Of a stretch of 64,000 nt of DNA, positions 29,006-38,200 are shown piece by piece; the stretch's first letter is position 1; every line of letters starts with the position of its first letter. The DNA lies in NCBI GenBank assembly GCA_035560235.1, contig DATMAG010000050.1, positions 96,028 to 160,027 of the forward strand, in the 5' to 3' direction. Position numbers and translations under genes: made by a program. This DNA is from DASRDU01 sp035560235. Its GTDB lineage: Bacteria > Acidobacteriota > Blastocatellia > RBC074. Below the pieces are notes generated by a model, which had not been told where the DNA came from, made no database searches, and worked only from the letters and a program-made list of their open reading frames with translations.

Positions 29006-29043
29006 AGGGAGGTGGAGCCTGACCAGACTTCACCTCCCTTTTT
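29006..29043 (+). terminator. Rho-independent terminator after the TonB receptor gene
   Basis: 12-nt arms at 29006-29017 and 29028-29039 pair with one mismatch (AGGGAGGTG core), followed by a T-run to 29043. It lies 22 bp after the stop. Confidence 0.85.
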
Positions 29044-29127
29044 GGTTGATCACAGAGGTGAGGCGCTCCAGGCGCGGGCGCCGGGTCGCTGACGCTCTCC
29101 GCGCTGCGCCAGTGTTCGCGCTCCGCA

Positions 29128-31836
29128 TTATTCGTACCGCAGCGCCGTCACCGGATCAACTCTGGTCGCACGACGCGCCGGAATCCAGCAGGCCGCAAGC
29201 GCCACACCGACAAGCAGCAGCGTCACGACCGCGAAGGTCGCCGGGTCAGTGGCGCTGATGCCGTAGAGCAGACTCTTCATCACGCGGGTAACCGCAATTG
29301 AACCGATCAGGCCGAGCGCTGCGCCCGCGAGCGCGAGCGTCAGCCCCTGGCGCAGCATCAGCTTCAGCACATCACGCGTCTGAGCGCCGAGCGCCAGGCG
29401 AAGACCGACTTCGCGCGTGCGCTGCGCCACCAGATAACTCATCACGCCGTAAATTCCCGTTGTCGAAAGCAGCAGCGCCACCGCTGCAAATACGCCGAGC
29501 AGCAGCAGTTGAAAACGTCGCGGCGCAACTGACGAATCAATCACCTGACTGAGCGTGCTGATGCCTGTGACCGGCTGTGCCGCATCAATCGCCTGCACCT
29601 CGCGGCGAATGGCGGCTGAAAGCGCAGCCGGATCAGCAGCCGTGCGCACAAACAGCGTCATCGTGCGGGCAGGCGATTGCGCGTGCGGCAGGTACCAGTC
29701 AGGTTTCGGCGCTGAATCCAGCCCGCGATGCGGAATGTCTCTGACGACGCCGACAATCGCGGCCCAGTTGGCGGGCGCCCGCGGCGCGCCGAGCTTGAGC
29801 CGCTGACCGAGCGGATTCTGATTCGGCCAGTAAGTGCGCGCCATCGCTTCGTTGATGATCGCCACAGGGGGCACGCCCGCCGCATCGCTCGCCGTAAAAT
29901 CGCGGCCCTGCAGGATTGAAATGCCCAGCGTGCGAAAGAAGCCGGGGCTGATCGTCTGATGCCCGGCCACAGTGAAATGATTCGGATCGAGCGGGCGACC
30001 TTCGATGCTGAACGGGTCATCAATCGCTGCGCCGCTCAGGGGCGTGATCGAACTCAGCCCGGCTGACTGCACGCCCGGCAGCGTTGTGATCTTCGCCAGC
30101 AACTGCTCGTAAAAGGCTGCGGCCTGTGCGCGGTCGGCATACTTCGCCGCAGGCAGCGAAATTTCAGCCGTCAGCACCTGCTGCGCGTCAAGGCCGGGAT
30201 TGACCCGCGTCAGCCGCAGAAAACTGTTGAGCATCAGCCCGGCGCAGACCAGCACCATCAGCGCCAGCGCGATTTCACCAGTCACCAGCAGGTGCCGAAG
30301 CTGAATGCGTCGCCAGCCCGTCAGCAAAGGCGCGCCGCTTTCCTTCAGCGTCCGGTTCAGATCGGCCCGCGAAGCCGCGAGCGCAGGCGCAAGCCCGGAA
30401 AGCAGTCCGGTCAGCACCGATGCGGCCACCGTAAAGATCAGCACGCGCCCGTCAATGCTGATTTCATCGGCGCGCGGCAGGCTGCCGGGATTGAGTCGCA
30501 CGAGCAGCGCCGTGCCGCGATCGGCCAGCAGCAGACCGAGCGCGCCGCCGGAAAGCGCCAGCAGCGAGCTTTCAGTCAGCAGTTGCCTGATGATGCGCCG
30601 CCGGGTTGCGCCCATTGCCAGGCGCACGGCGATCTCCTTCTGTCGCGCCGCCGCCCGCGCGAGCAGCAGGTTCGCCACGCTCGCGCACGCAATCAGCAGC
30701 ACCAGACTGACAATTCCCATCAGCACAAACAGAGCCGTGCGACTGCTGCCCGTAACGACCGACTGCAGCGGTTCAAGCGTGATGCGCCAGCCGCCGTCTT
30801 CGCCGTTCGGCCCGCGATAACCGCGATACTGCTGCTCGAAGGTTCCGGCGAGCGCATTCATCTGTGCCCGCGCCTGCTGGAGCGTGACGTTTCTGTTGAG
30901 GCGACCGATGACGAAGTTTTCCCACTGCCCCTCACGCTTCGCCACTTGCGCCGCATCGAACACAATCGGCACAAAGACCTCAGCCGGTTCAGCAAACGGA
31001 AAGCTGCGATGCGGAAACTGAAAATCCGCAGGCAGCACGCCAGCGACCGCGTAACTCTGCCCGTCGAGCACGAGCGTTTTGCCCGCAATGTTCAGATCCG
31101 CGCCGAATCGCCGCTGCCACAAACCGTGACTGATGATCACAACCTTGTCGCGCCCGGCTTCGTTTTCATCCGGTGCGAAAGTCCGGCCTGCTGCGGCCTG
31201 CGCGCCGAGCAGCGGAAAGAGGCTCGCCGTGACCCTTGCGCCCGAAATGCGCTCAGGCGCGTAGCCGCTTTCAGTGAGGCTGAACGAAGCCATATTGAAC
31301 GCCGCAAGCTCGGCGAAGACGTGCGATTGATGACGATAATCAGCATACTCAGCCGCTTTTGCGCCGAGGCGCTCAAGTCCGAGCTTCAGAAAATTGCCCC
31401 AGACCATCACCAGTCCGTCAGCATCGCGATAAGCGAGCGGCCTGAGCAGCACGGCATTGACAACGCTGAAAACCGCCGTGTTGGCGCCAATGCCGAGCGC
31501 AATGGCGATCACTGCCACAGCGGCCAGGCCGGGGTGACGGCGCAGCATTCGCATTCCAAAACGCACATCCTGAAACATTTCGTCCTCCAGTCGTCGCGGC
31601 TGCAGCAGCAGCGCATCGCGCAGCGAACCGAGACTGCGCCGCAGCAGGTCAGGTTTGCTGCGCCAGTCGAGCCTGCCCCATTCCGCCAGTTGCGCTTCCC
31701 GCCAGCGCAGTTCGGCCTCCCATTCCTGCCGCCAGTCGGCGCGCAATCGGCGTGGCACGATCAGGCCGATGAAACGAATCAGCGAGAGCCAGAGCCGCAG
31801 CGGGCGCTCTCGATTGTGATCGGAATCAGGTTGCAT
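29128..31836 (-). CDS. Acidobacterial duplicated orphan permease (MacB/FtsX-type)
   Basis: This 902-aa membrane protein has an N-terminal soluble segment (about 1-85, rich in Trp/Arg) typical of the ADOP family. A first MacB periplasmic core and FtsX domain follow (transmembrane helix near 105-130, periplasmic part, then helices near 370-500). The second copy ends with three helices near 775-895 (AQRTREVGLRLALGAQ is the FtsX signature; it ends RVDPVTALRYE). No dedicated ATPase gene adjoins, hence orphan. A PadR regulator gene lies 10 bp upstream in the same transcript. The substrate is unknown; MacB relatives are mechanotransmission exporters. Confidence 0.92.
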   Translation of the reverse strand: MQPDSDHNRERPLRLWLSLIRFIGLIVPRRLRADWRQEWEAELRWREAQLAEWGRLDWRSKPDLLRRSLGSLRDALLLQPRRLEDEMFQDVRFGMRMLRRHPGLAAVAVIAIALGIGANTAVFSVVNAVLLRPLAYRDADGLVMVWGNFLKLGLERLGAKAAEYADYRHQSHVFAELAAFNMASFSLTESGYAPERISGARVTASLFPLLGAQAAAGRTFAPDENEAGRDKVVIISHGLWQRRFGADLNIAGKTLVLDGQSYAVAGVLPADFQFPHRSFPFAEPAEVFVPIVFDAAQVAKREGQWENFVIGRLNRNVTLQQARAQMNALAGTFEQQYRGYRGPNGEDGGWRITLEPLQSVVTGSSRTALFVLMGIVSLVLLIACASVANLLLARAAARQKEIAVRLAMGATRRRIIRQLLTESSLLALSGGALGLLLADRGTALLVRLNPGSLPRADEISIDGRVLIFTVAASVLTGLLSGLAPALAASRADLNRTLKESGAPLLTGWRRIQLRHLLVTGEIALALMVLVCAGLMLNSFLRLTRVNPGLDAQQVLTAEISLPAAKYADRAQAAAFYEQLLAKITTLPGVQSAGLSSITPLSGAAIDDPFSIEGRPLDPNHFTVAGHQTISPGFFRTLGISILQGRDFTASDAAGVPPVAIINEAMARTYWPNQNPLGQRLKLGAPRAPANWAAIVGVVRDIPHRGLDSAPKPDWYLPHAQSPARTMTLFVRTAADPAALSAAIRREVQAIDAAQPVTGISTLSQVIDSSVAPRRFQLLLLGVFAAVALLLSTTGIYGVMSYLVAQRTREVGLRLALGAQTRDVLKLMLRQGLTLALAGAALGLIGSIAVTRVMKSLLYGISATDPATFAVVTLLLVGVALAACWIPARRATRVDPVTALRYE

Positions 31837-31846
31837 GCTGGTGCGA

Positions 31847-32176
31847 TCAGCCTCGCGCCGGTTTCGGCCTGCGCGCGGGCTGCGGTTTGTTCTGTTCGAG
31901 CGGGCGGTAGCGTTTGATGGCTTCGGCCAGCGCCTCGCGGCCTTCGCGTGTCAGTTCGTAATACTTGCGTGGCGGGCGCTGCGCGGCCTGGGCAATCGAG
32001 TGTTTTTCCCACTTCGAGACGACCAGGCCGGACTCCTCGAGCCGCCGGAGCGCCGGATAGACCGTGCCGCTCGGCAGGCCCGTGATGTCCATAATGTCGA
32101 AGCCATAGCGATAGCCGTGATCGAGCGCCTGCAGGATGACGGCTGCCGAAAAAGAGAGATACCCTGCACTGCCCAT
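31847..32176 (-). CDS. PadR-family transcriptional regulator
   Basis: The 109-aa winged-helix protein shows PadR features: AAVILQALDHGYRYGFDIMDITGLPSGTVYPALRRLEESGLV, a wing with KYYELTREGREALAEA, and a short basic tail lacking a long C-terminal helix. The start has a strong SD (AGGAGGGAGG). It is co-transcribed with the ADOP permease 10 bp downstream, a common acidobacterial pair, and probably represses its own promoter, which carries an imperfect inverted repeat. The inducer is unknown. Confidence 0.92.
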   Translation of the reverse strand: MGSAGYLSFSAAVILQALDHGYRYGFDIMDITGLPSGTVYPALRRLEESGLVVSKWEKHSIAQAAQRPPRKYYELTREGREALAEAIKRYRPLEQNKPQPARRPKPARG

Positions 32177-32222
32177 CGCATCCTCCCTCCTGAATAGTTT
32201 CCTGCTTATGCTGAATGCTGCT

Positions 32223-32251
32223 TATATAGAGAGCTACATAGCCTCTGTCAA
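32223..32251 (-). promoter_or_regulatory. padR-ADOP promoter with candidate PadR operator
   Basis: On the minus strand TTGACA (32246-32251) and TATATA (32223-32228) are spaced by exactly 17 nt. Between and over the -10 lies an imperfect inverted repeat, GCTATGTAG-ctct-CTATATAAGC, resembling AT-rich PadR sites. The operator role is inferred from position. Confidence 0.7.
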
Positions 32252-32261
32252 GAGGCGGGCG

Positions 32262-32321
32262 AAAAAAGACGGCGCAATCCGTTTCGGCGCTTCATTTCGC
32301 CTGAAGCGCCGAAACGGATTG
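32262..32321 (-). terminator. Terminator-like 19-bp perfect inverted repeat after the MFS gene
   Basis: Arms 32275-32293 and 32303-32321 are perfect reverse complements around a 9-nt loop. On the minus strand a TTTTTT run follows 7 nt after the stem (32262-32267). It lies 20 bp downstream of the MFS stop and just upstream of the padR promoter. Confidence 0.7.
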
Positions 32322-32341
32322 CGGCCAGTTCCTGAAGGGAA

Positions 32342-33907
32342 TCAGTGATGTTCGGGATGCGCGAGTTCCCTGGCTCTGCCGCCGGGAATGAAGAGCGAAA
32401 TCACCATCGCCGCTGCGGACGCGACCAGCACGAAGATGAACGACAGCCGCAGCGAATCGGCGAGCGCCGATTGCAGAAAGGCGGCGGCCTGCGGCGAAAG
32501 CGTGACTTTGGTTGAATGCAGCACAATTGACGAAACATTGTGACCGCCGCCGGTCAGGCTGGAGAGTTCCGCGCCGCCGCTCGCCAGGCGACTGCTGAGC
32601 CGCCAGTTCATCAGCGCGCCCATCAGCCCGGTGCCGAGCGCCGCGCCGATGCTGCGGCAGAACTGCACGGTCGAAGTCGCCACAGCCATCTGCCGGGGCA
32701 CGACCGCGTGCTGCACGCCAATCATCAGCGTTGACATATTCACGCCGCCGCCCAGACCGAGCAGAATCACGGCCACGGCCAGTTCGGTCTTCGTCGTCGC
32801 CACGCTGACGCGAGCCAGAATGAACGCGCCGCCCACTGCCAGCAGCATGCCGATAATCGCCAGCGGGCGATAACCGACGTGCAGCAGCAGCCGCGAACCG
32901 ACAATCGAACTGACCACCCACGCCAGAATGAACGGCGTCAGCATCCGGCCCGCGCCGGTCGCATCAGTGCCGAGCACCGCCTGCACAAAGAGCGGCAGAA
33001 ACGACATTGTGCCGATCAGCGCCGCGCCGACAAACAGACCGTGCGCGCTGCCGACGCGAACGAGCAGCGCCTGAAACAGACCTGGCGGGATCAGCGGTTC
33101 AGGACTCCGCCGTTCGATGCGCATGAAAACTGCCAGCAGCAGCAGGCCGACGACGACTCCGGCAGCGGTCACGAGTCCCGACTGCGCTTCGGCCCGTTCG
33201 ACCATTACGAGTAATATCAGCATCGCGGCTGACAGCGTCACCGCGCCCGCGTAATCAAGATGAATCCCGGTTTTGCGCGCATGCTTTTCGGTGTAGCCCC
33301 ACTGAATCATCGCTCCGGCAAGCAGCCCGAACGGCAGGTTGATGTAAAAGACCCAGTGCCACGACAGATTCCTGGTCAGCCAGCCGCCGACAAACGGCCC
33401 GATCAGACTCGCCAGTCCCCACATTCCGCTGAAAAAACCGACCATCTTCGTGCGCCGTTCAAGCGTCAGCAGGTCAGCGACAATCGTGATGCCGACCGGA
33501 AACAAGGCTCCCGCGCCGAGGCCCTGAATCGTGCGAAACGCGAGCAGTTGCGGCATGGATTGCGACAAACCGGAGAGCGCCGAACCGACAATGAACAAGG
33601 CCAGCCCGCCAAACATCGCCGGTCTGCGCCCGATGAGATCAGCCATCTTGCCCCAGATCGGCGTCATCAGCGTTGAAGCCAGAATGTAAGTTGCAAACAC
33701 GCCGCCGTAACCTTCGATGCCGTTGAGCGTGGCAATGATCGTCGGCATCGCCGGGCCGACAATCGTGTTTTCGAGCGCGCCCATAAACAGTCCGAGCGCC
33801 ACGCCGACGCAGACCATAATCGTGCGCCAGTTCAGTTCGCCCGCCGCTGGTTCCGGCACTTCGACGGCTTCGACCGCTTCAACTTCAGCCAGTTCTTCAG
33901 GTGTCAT
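32342..33907 (-). CDS. MFS drug exporter, DHA2 (EmrB/QacA) type
   Basis: This 521-aa protein has 14 hydrophobic segments. Motif A-like MTPIWGKMADLIGRRP follows TM2, and motif C-like GPFVGGWLTRNLSWHWVFYINLPFGL lies in TM5-6, both characteristic of DHA2 proton-coupled multidrug exporters. The first ~25 residues are acidic (EELAEVEAVEAVEVPEP) and cytoplasmic. It probably pumps hydrophobic compounds out of the cytoplasm; the substrate is unknown. Its start codon touches the 33911-34019 repeat, and no good SD is visible within it. Confidence 0.92.
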   Translation of the reverse strand: MTPEELAEVEAVEAVEVPEPAAGELNWRTIMVCVGVALGLFMGALENTIVGPAMPTIIATLNGIEGYGGVFATYILASTLMTPIWGKMADLIGRRPAMFGGLALFIVGSALSGLSQSMPQLLAFRTIQGLGAGALFPVGITIVADLLTLERRTKMVGFFSGMWGLASLIGPFVGGWLTRNLSWHWVFYINLPFGLLAGAMIQWGYTEKHARKTGIHLDYAGAVTLSAAMLILLVMVERAEAQSGLVTAAGVVVGLLLLAVFMRIERRSPEPLIPPGLFQALLVRVGSAHGLFVGAALIGTMSFLPLFVQAVLGTDATGAGRMLTPFILAWVVSSIVGSRLLLHVGYRPLAIIGMLLAVGGAFILARVSVATTKTELAVAVILLGLGGGVNMSTLMIGVQHAVVPRQMAVATSTVQFCRSIGAALGTGLMGALMNWRLSSRLASGGAELSSLTGGGHNVSSIVLHSTKVTLSPQAAAFLQSALADSLRLSFIFVLVASAAAMVISLFIPGGRARELAHPEHH

Positions 33908-33910
33908 TGG

Positions 33911-34019
33911 ATAGTGGTTAGTGGTCAGTGGCTAGTGGTCAGTGGAGAGTGGAGAGTAAAAGAGCCGCTGATCAGCTCTTCATCACTGACCACTAACCAC
34001 TGACCACTGACCACTGACT
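33911..34019. repeat. Intergenic inverted repeat, 7-nt-period AGTGGTY family
   Basis: Left arm 33911-33946 consists of AGTGGTT/AGTGGTC/AGTGGCT units repeating every 7 nt. Right arm 33983-34019 consists of CCACTGA/CCACTAA units, its reverse complement. The loop contains GAGCCGCTGATCAGCTC-like inner pairing. The element fills the whole gap between the MFS start (33907) and the enoyl-CoA hydratase stop (34025). Confidence 0.87.
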
Positions 34020-34024
34020 TCCAG

Positions 34025-34789
34025 CTATTTCTGCAAAAACTTCTTCACGCCGTTCTGGCAGTCAGGCGTCATTCGCGCGATGGCGTTCATGTCAACGCCG
34101 GTGCGAATGGCCTGCTCAAAGCTCATCGTGTCGGTCTGATAGAGCAGATATTTCGTCAGCGCCATTGCCGACGCGCTGATCTGCGCGATGTCGTTCGCGT
34201 AGCGTTCAACTTCAGCGTCAAAGATGTCGTCATCAAAGACGCGATTGATGAAGCCGATGCGCTCGGCTTCGTCAGCCGGAACGGGTTTCGCCGTCACCAG
34301 AATTTCAAAGGCGCGCTTGTCGCTCAGGTTGCGCCGCGCAATTGCCAGCACCATCGCGGGCACGAAGCCGATCTTCACTTCGGGATAGCAGAACTGCGCC
34401 GACCGCGCCGCGACAATCAGATCACACGCCGAAGCCAGCCCCGCGCCGCCCGCAAACGCGCGCCCGTGAACCGCCGCGATGATCGGCTTGCTGATCTGTC
34501 GCATCATCAGCAGCAGTTCAGCGAACTCCGCTGCGTCGTCACGGTTCTCAAGCACCGAAGCCCGCGCCGCCCGTTCAATCTGCGCCAGATCAGCGCCCGC
34601 ACAGAAATCCTTGCCTGCGCCACGCAGTACGATCACGCGGGCCTGATCGTTCGCTGCCGCTTCAGCGAAGGCGCTTTTCAGTTCGCTGATGATCGTTGCG
34701 CCGAGCGCATTGCGCTTTTCGGGCCGGTTGAGCGTCACCGTCGCCACCGCGCCCTGAAGCTCGAATGTGACTTGTGAATAGTCAGCCAT
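34025..34789 (-). CDS. Enoyl-CoA hydratase/isomerase family protein
   Basis: The 254-aa product starts at ATG 34789 (MADYSQVTFE), preceded by GGAGAGAAG; an upstream extension to 34954 runs into a palindromic repeat and is rejected. Crotonase-fold motifs are LNRPEKRNALG, GAGKDFCAGADL (oxyanion hole, first half) and HGRAFAGGAGLASACDLIVA (second half). EVKIGFVPAM carries the Glu used for catalysis in hydratases. It resembles the methylglutaconyl-CoA hydratase/enoyl-CoA hydratase group. No fatty-acid or leucine-degradation genes adjoin, so the pathway is open. Confidence 0.9.
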   Translation of the reverse strand: MADYSQVTFELQGAVATVTLNRPEKRNALGATIISELKSAFAEAAANDQARVIVLRGAGKDFCAGADLAQIERAARASVLENRDDAAEFAELLLMMRQISKPIIAAVHGRAFAGGAGLASACDLIVAARSAQFCYPEVKIGFVPAMVLAIARRNLSDKRAFEILVTAKPVPADEAERIGFINRVFDDDIFDAEVERYANDIAQISASAMALTKYLLYQTDTMSFEQAIRTGVDMNAIARMTPDCQNGVKKFLQK

Positions 34790-34903
34790 AGTCTTCTCTC
34801 CGTGTTTGAAAACAGCGAGTGAAAGTAACAAATCAAACGCCGCTTGCCAACCGGCGCGATGGTGAATCACCGCCGCATCGAATTTGTTGTATCGCACCTT
34901 TGC

Positions 34904-34987
34904 AGCCCCGTGAGGGGCATCATTCAATAGCCGGGGGGGGGAGCGACAGCGCAACCCCCGGCTATTGAATGATGCCCCTCGCGGGGC
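34904..34987. repeat. 33-bp near-perfect palindrome in the echA/A2M divergent region
   Basis: Arms 34904-34936 and 34955-34987 differ at one of 33 positions. They are separated by an 18-nt loop and flanked by G8 on one side of the loop. It lies 115 bp upstream of the enoyl-CoA hydratase start and 284 bp upstream of the alpha-2-macroglobulin gene. Either it is a mobile-type hairpin or an RNA structure. Confidence 0.85.
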
Positions 34988-35112
34988 GTGAAGATGTTCA
35001 ATTCAATCATCTCTCGATTGAATCGTGTTCCTCGCAGCGCGTGAAGATGTTCCATTCAATCCTTTCTATTGAATCACGCTGCTCGCGGGGCCTGAGGATG
35101 TTTCATTCATCC
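34978..35112. repeat. Three degenerate ~52-bp tandem units
   Basis: Units start at 34978, 35031 and 35082, each with CTCGCRGSGCSTGARGATGTT followed by an ATTCAAT...ATTGAAT inverted pair (the third unit is truncated). The first overlaps the right arm of the preceding palindrome, whose GGGGC is shared. The period is 53 and then 51 bp. Confidence 0.75.
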
Positions 35113-35270
35113 GGCCATCGTTTCCATCCGGCCCTGCATTTTTGCTGCAAGGCTTCACTGGCGTGTCGTTCATCTGTCGCACCCGGCAGACAAGCTGTTA
35201 TCCTGCGCGGCATCAGCCCGGCCCCGCGCTTGTGTTGCCCCCGCGATCAGTTCGCTTTTCAGAGGCCATT

Positions 35271-38200
35271 ATGAATCATCGTTTCGTTGCGTTCGTCAGG
35301 TTTGGTGTTGCGTTCGCTTTGCTGGCGCTGCTTTGTTTCACGATGCCGCTGGCGCAGCAGCCCGTGCAGACTGATTACGACAAGCTGAAGGCCGAAGCCG
35401 AGCGGCTGTACGGCGAAGCTTCATACAGCCAGGCGCACGATCTTTATCAGCGGGCTGAGCGGCGCAACCTGTCAGCGTCAGAAAATCGCTGGATTGATTT
35501 TCGCCTCGCCGATACGTTGTGGCGCGCTCAGGCCGCGACGCAGACGAACGATGACACCAAACATCAGCAGGCACTGAAGCAGCTTGAAGAAATCATCGCC
35601 AGCTACAAACGCGACGAAGACCGCGACCGCGTGTGGGCCGAAGCGCAGCAGTCGCTCGGTGATTTTTACTGGACGCGGCGCGAGCAGCGAAACTGGGGCG
35701 CGGCGTGGCCGCATTATCAGCAGGCGCTGGACTGGTGGGCAGGCACGCGCGACCTCGAAACGGCGCGGCAGCGTTACATCAGCATCGTGCGCACCATCGC
35801 GCAGCCGCGTGGCGCTGAGGACTATTACTACTACGGTTATTACGGCAACTACCTGCCGCTCGAAATTCTCGAAAACCTGCTGAAGATTGCGACGGCTGAG
35901 AACGACCGGGCGCAGGCGCATTACCTGATCGCCCTGACGCTGCGGCAGCAGTACGGCGACGCCGAGCAGCGGCAGCGCATCCCTGAAGAATTTGAGGCCG
36001 CGCTCAAGGCTGGCCACAAGACCGACTGGTATGACGATGCGCTTTTTCATTACGCGCAGTGGATGGAAAGCAGCGGGCGTCTGACGCTCAATGCTGACGG
36101 CAACTGGCAGCAGGAACCTGATTACGCCAGAGCGCTGGAACTTTACCGCCGCCTCGTCAGCGAATTCAGCAAGGGCGAAACACGCTGGTACGATCAGGCG
36201 CGGTCACAGATTGAAAACATCACCCGCCCATCGCTCAATGCCAGCACCTCAAACATCTTCCTGCCCGGATCAGAGATTCAGTTTCAGCTTGCCTGGCGCA
36301 ATGTGAAGCGGATTGATCTGGCGTTGTACAAAACCGACCTGACCCGCGACGTGCGCCTGACGAGCCAGCGCGAAGGCACAGGCGACTGGCTGCAAGGCAT
36401 CAGCCTTGCCGGACGCGAAAAAATCAAAGCCTGGGCAAAGGAGACGAACGACAAGGGCGATTACAAACCCGGCACTGAAATGATCCGCCTGGATGGCCGA
36501 CTGCCCGCTGGCGCTTACGTGCTTGAAGCGAAAGCGGGCAATCAGACGGCGCGTGACCTGATTCTGGTGACTGATGTTTCGCTGGTCGTCAAAGGCGCGG
36601 GCAATCAGGCGCTCGTTTATTTGTGCAATGCGCTTGACGGTTCGCCTGTCACCGGCGCGCGCGTCAAAGTCTGGGAACGCGGCAACAATGACAACGAACC
36701 TGTCTGGCGCGAACTGATAAAGGAAACAGGGCCGGACGGCACTGCGGTTTTCGAACTGCGCAACAAAAGGGAATATCACCAGCTTTTCGTCAGTGCCGCG
36801 CTCAACGACCGGCAGGCGCTGGCGACGGCTTACAGTTACGATTATCGCAGCGAACGCGAACAGTGGCGCATTTATGCCTTCACCGACCGCCCGGCTTATC
36901 GTCCCAAAGAGATGGTGCAATGGAAGTTCACTGCGCGCCGCGAAGGTCAGAATGGTTACACCACGCCCGCCGGACAGACGCTGGAATTTGAAATCAGAGA
37001 TCCGAAAGGCGCAAAGATCAAAGACGGCAGGGCCGCGCTGAATGGCTTCGGCAGCGCGTGGGGCGAGCTTGAAACCACCGAACAGATGCCGCTCGGTGAA
37101 TATCAGATTACGTTCTTTGACGCGGGCCGCAAAAATCAGATCGGCGCGGCGCAGCTTTTCCGGCTCGAAGAATACAAGCTGCCTGAGTTCAGGGTCAGCG
37201 TGCAGACGCCCGAAGAGAATGGCAGGAAGAAAGCCTTTCGCCTGGGTGAAAAGGTCGAAGCGCAGCTTCAGGCCGATTATTACTTCGGCGGCGCGGTGGC
37301 GAACGCTTCGGTTGAAGTGATCGTTTATCAGAATCCCTTTTATCAGTGGTATCGCCCGGCGCGCGATTACGAATGGTTTTACGAAGACCTGGGGCGGCGG
37401 CCCGATTATTACGGCGGGCGCAACGGCCAGATCATCAAACGCGAAACGATCAAAACCGATGCGACCGGCAAAGCCGTCATCAGCTTCGACACGCCGCGCG
37501 GCGCAGGCCAGGATTTTGAATATCGCATCGAAGCCCGCGTCACCGATTCGTCGCGCCGCGAAATTACCGCGAGCGGCACGGTGCGCGTCACGCGCCAGCG
37601 TTATTACGTCTACCCGCAGGCGAAGCACAATCTTTACCGCCCGCAGGACAAAGTCACCGCCGACATCAAAGCGATTGATGCGAACGATCAGCCCGTTCAG
37701 GCCGAAGGCATAATCAAAGTCACCCGCGATTACTGGTATGAAATCTGGCTCGATCCGTCAGGCCGCGAAATCAAAGGCGATGAACTGCGCCGGCTGCGCG
37801 AACAGGCCGCCCGCACCGGCAAACCATTCCCGCCGTCAGCTCAGTGGCGGCTGAAGTTTCGCGGTTATCAGCACGACGACATTACGGCTCAGACTGTCAG
37901 AACGAACGACAAAGGCGAAGCCGAATTCAGCTTCACGCCCGATCAGCCGGGCTGGTATCGCATCGCGTGGACGAGCGTGGACAAATCCGGCGCGGCAGGC
38001 TTCGCGCAGATCAAAGGTGAAACAGCCGTCTGGGTAGCGACGAATGCGACAACTGAACTCGGCTATCGTCACGGCGGGCTGGAAATCATCGTGGACAGCG
38101 ACACCTTCAGGGCCGGACAGAAAGCGCCGGTGATGCTGCACGCGCCGGTCAGCAATCGCTGGGTGCTGTTTTCAATCGAAGGCGACAATCTGTACAGCTT

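Noticed and set aside
30292..31917. Plus-strand 541-codon open frame
   Set aside because: Antisense to the ADOP permease; rich in Arg/Gln with no domain or SD.
34978..35112. CRISPR-like tandem repeats
   Set aside because: Only three units, which diverge from each other, with no constant repeat/variable spacer pattern and no cas genes nearby.
36270..37628. Minus-strand 452-codon open frame
   Set aside because: Antisense to the alpha-2-macroglobulin gene; no motif or SD.
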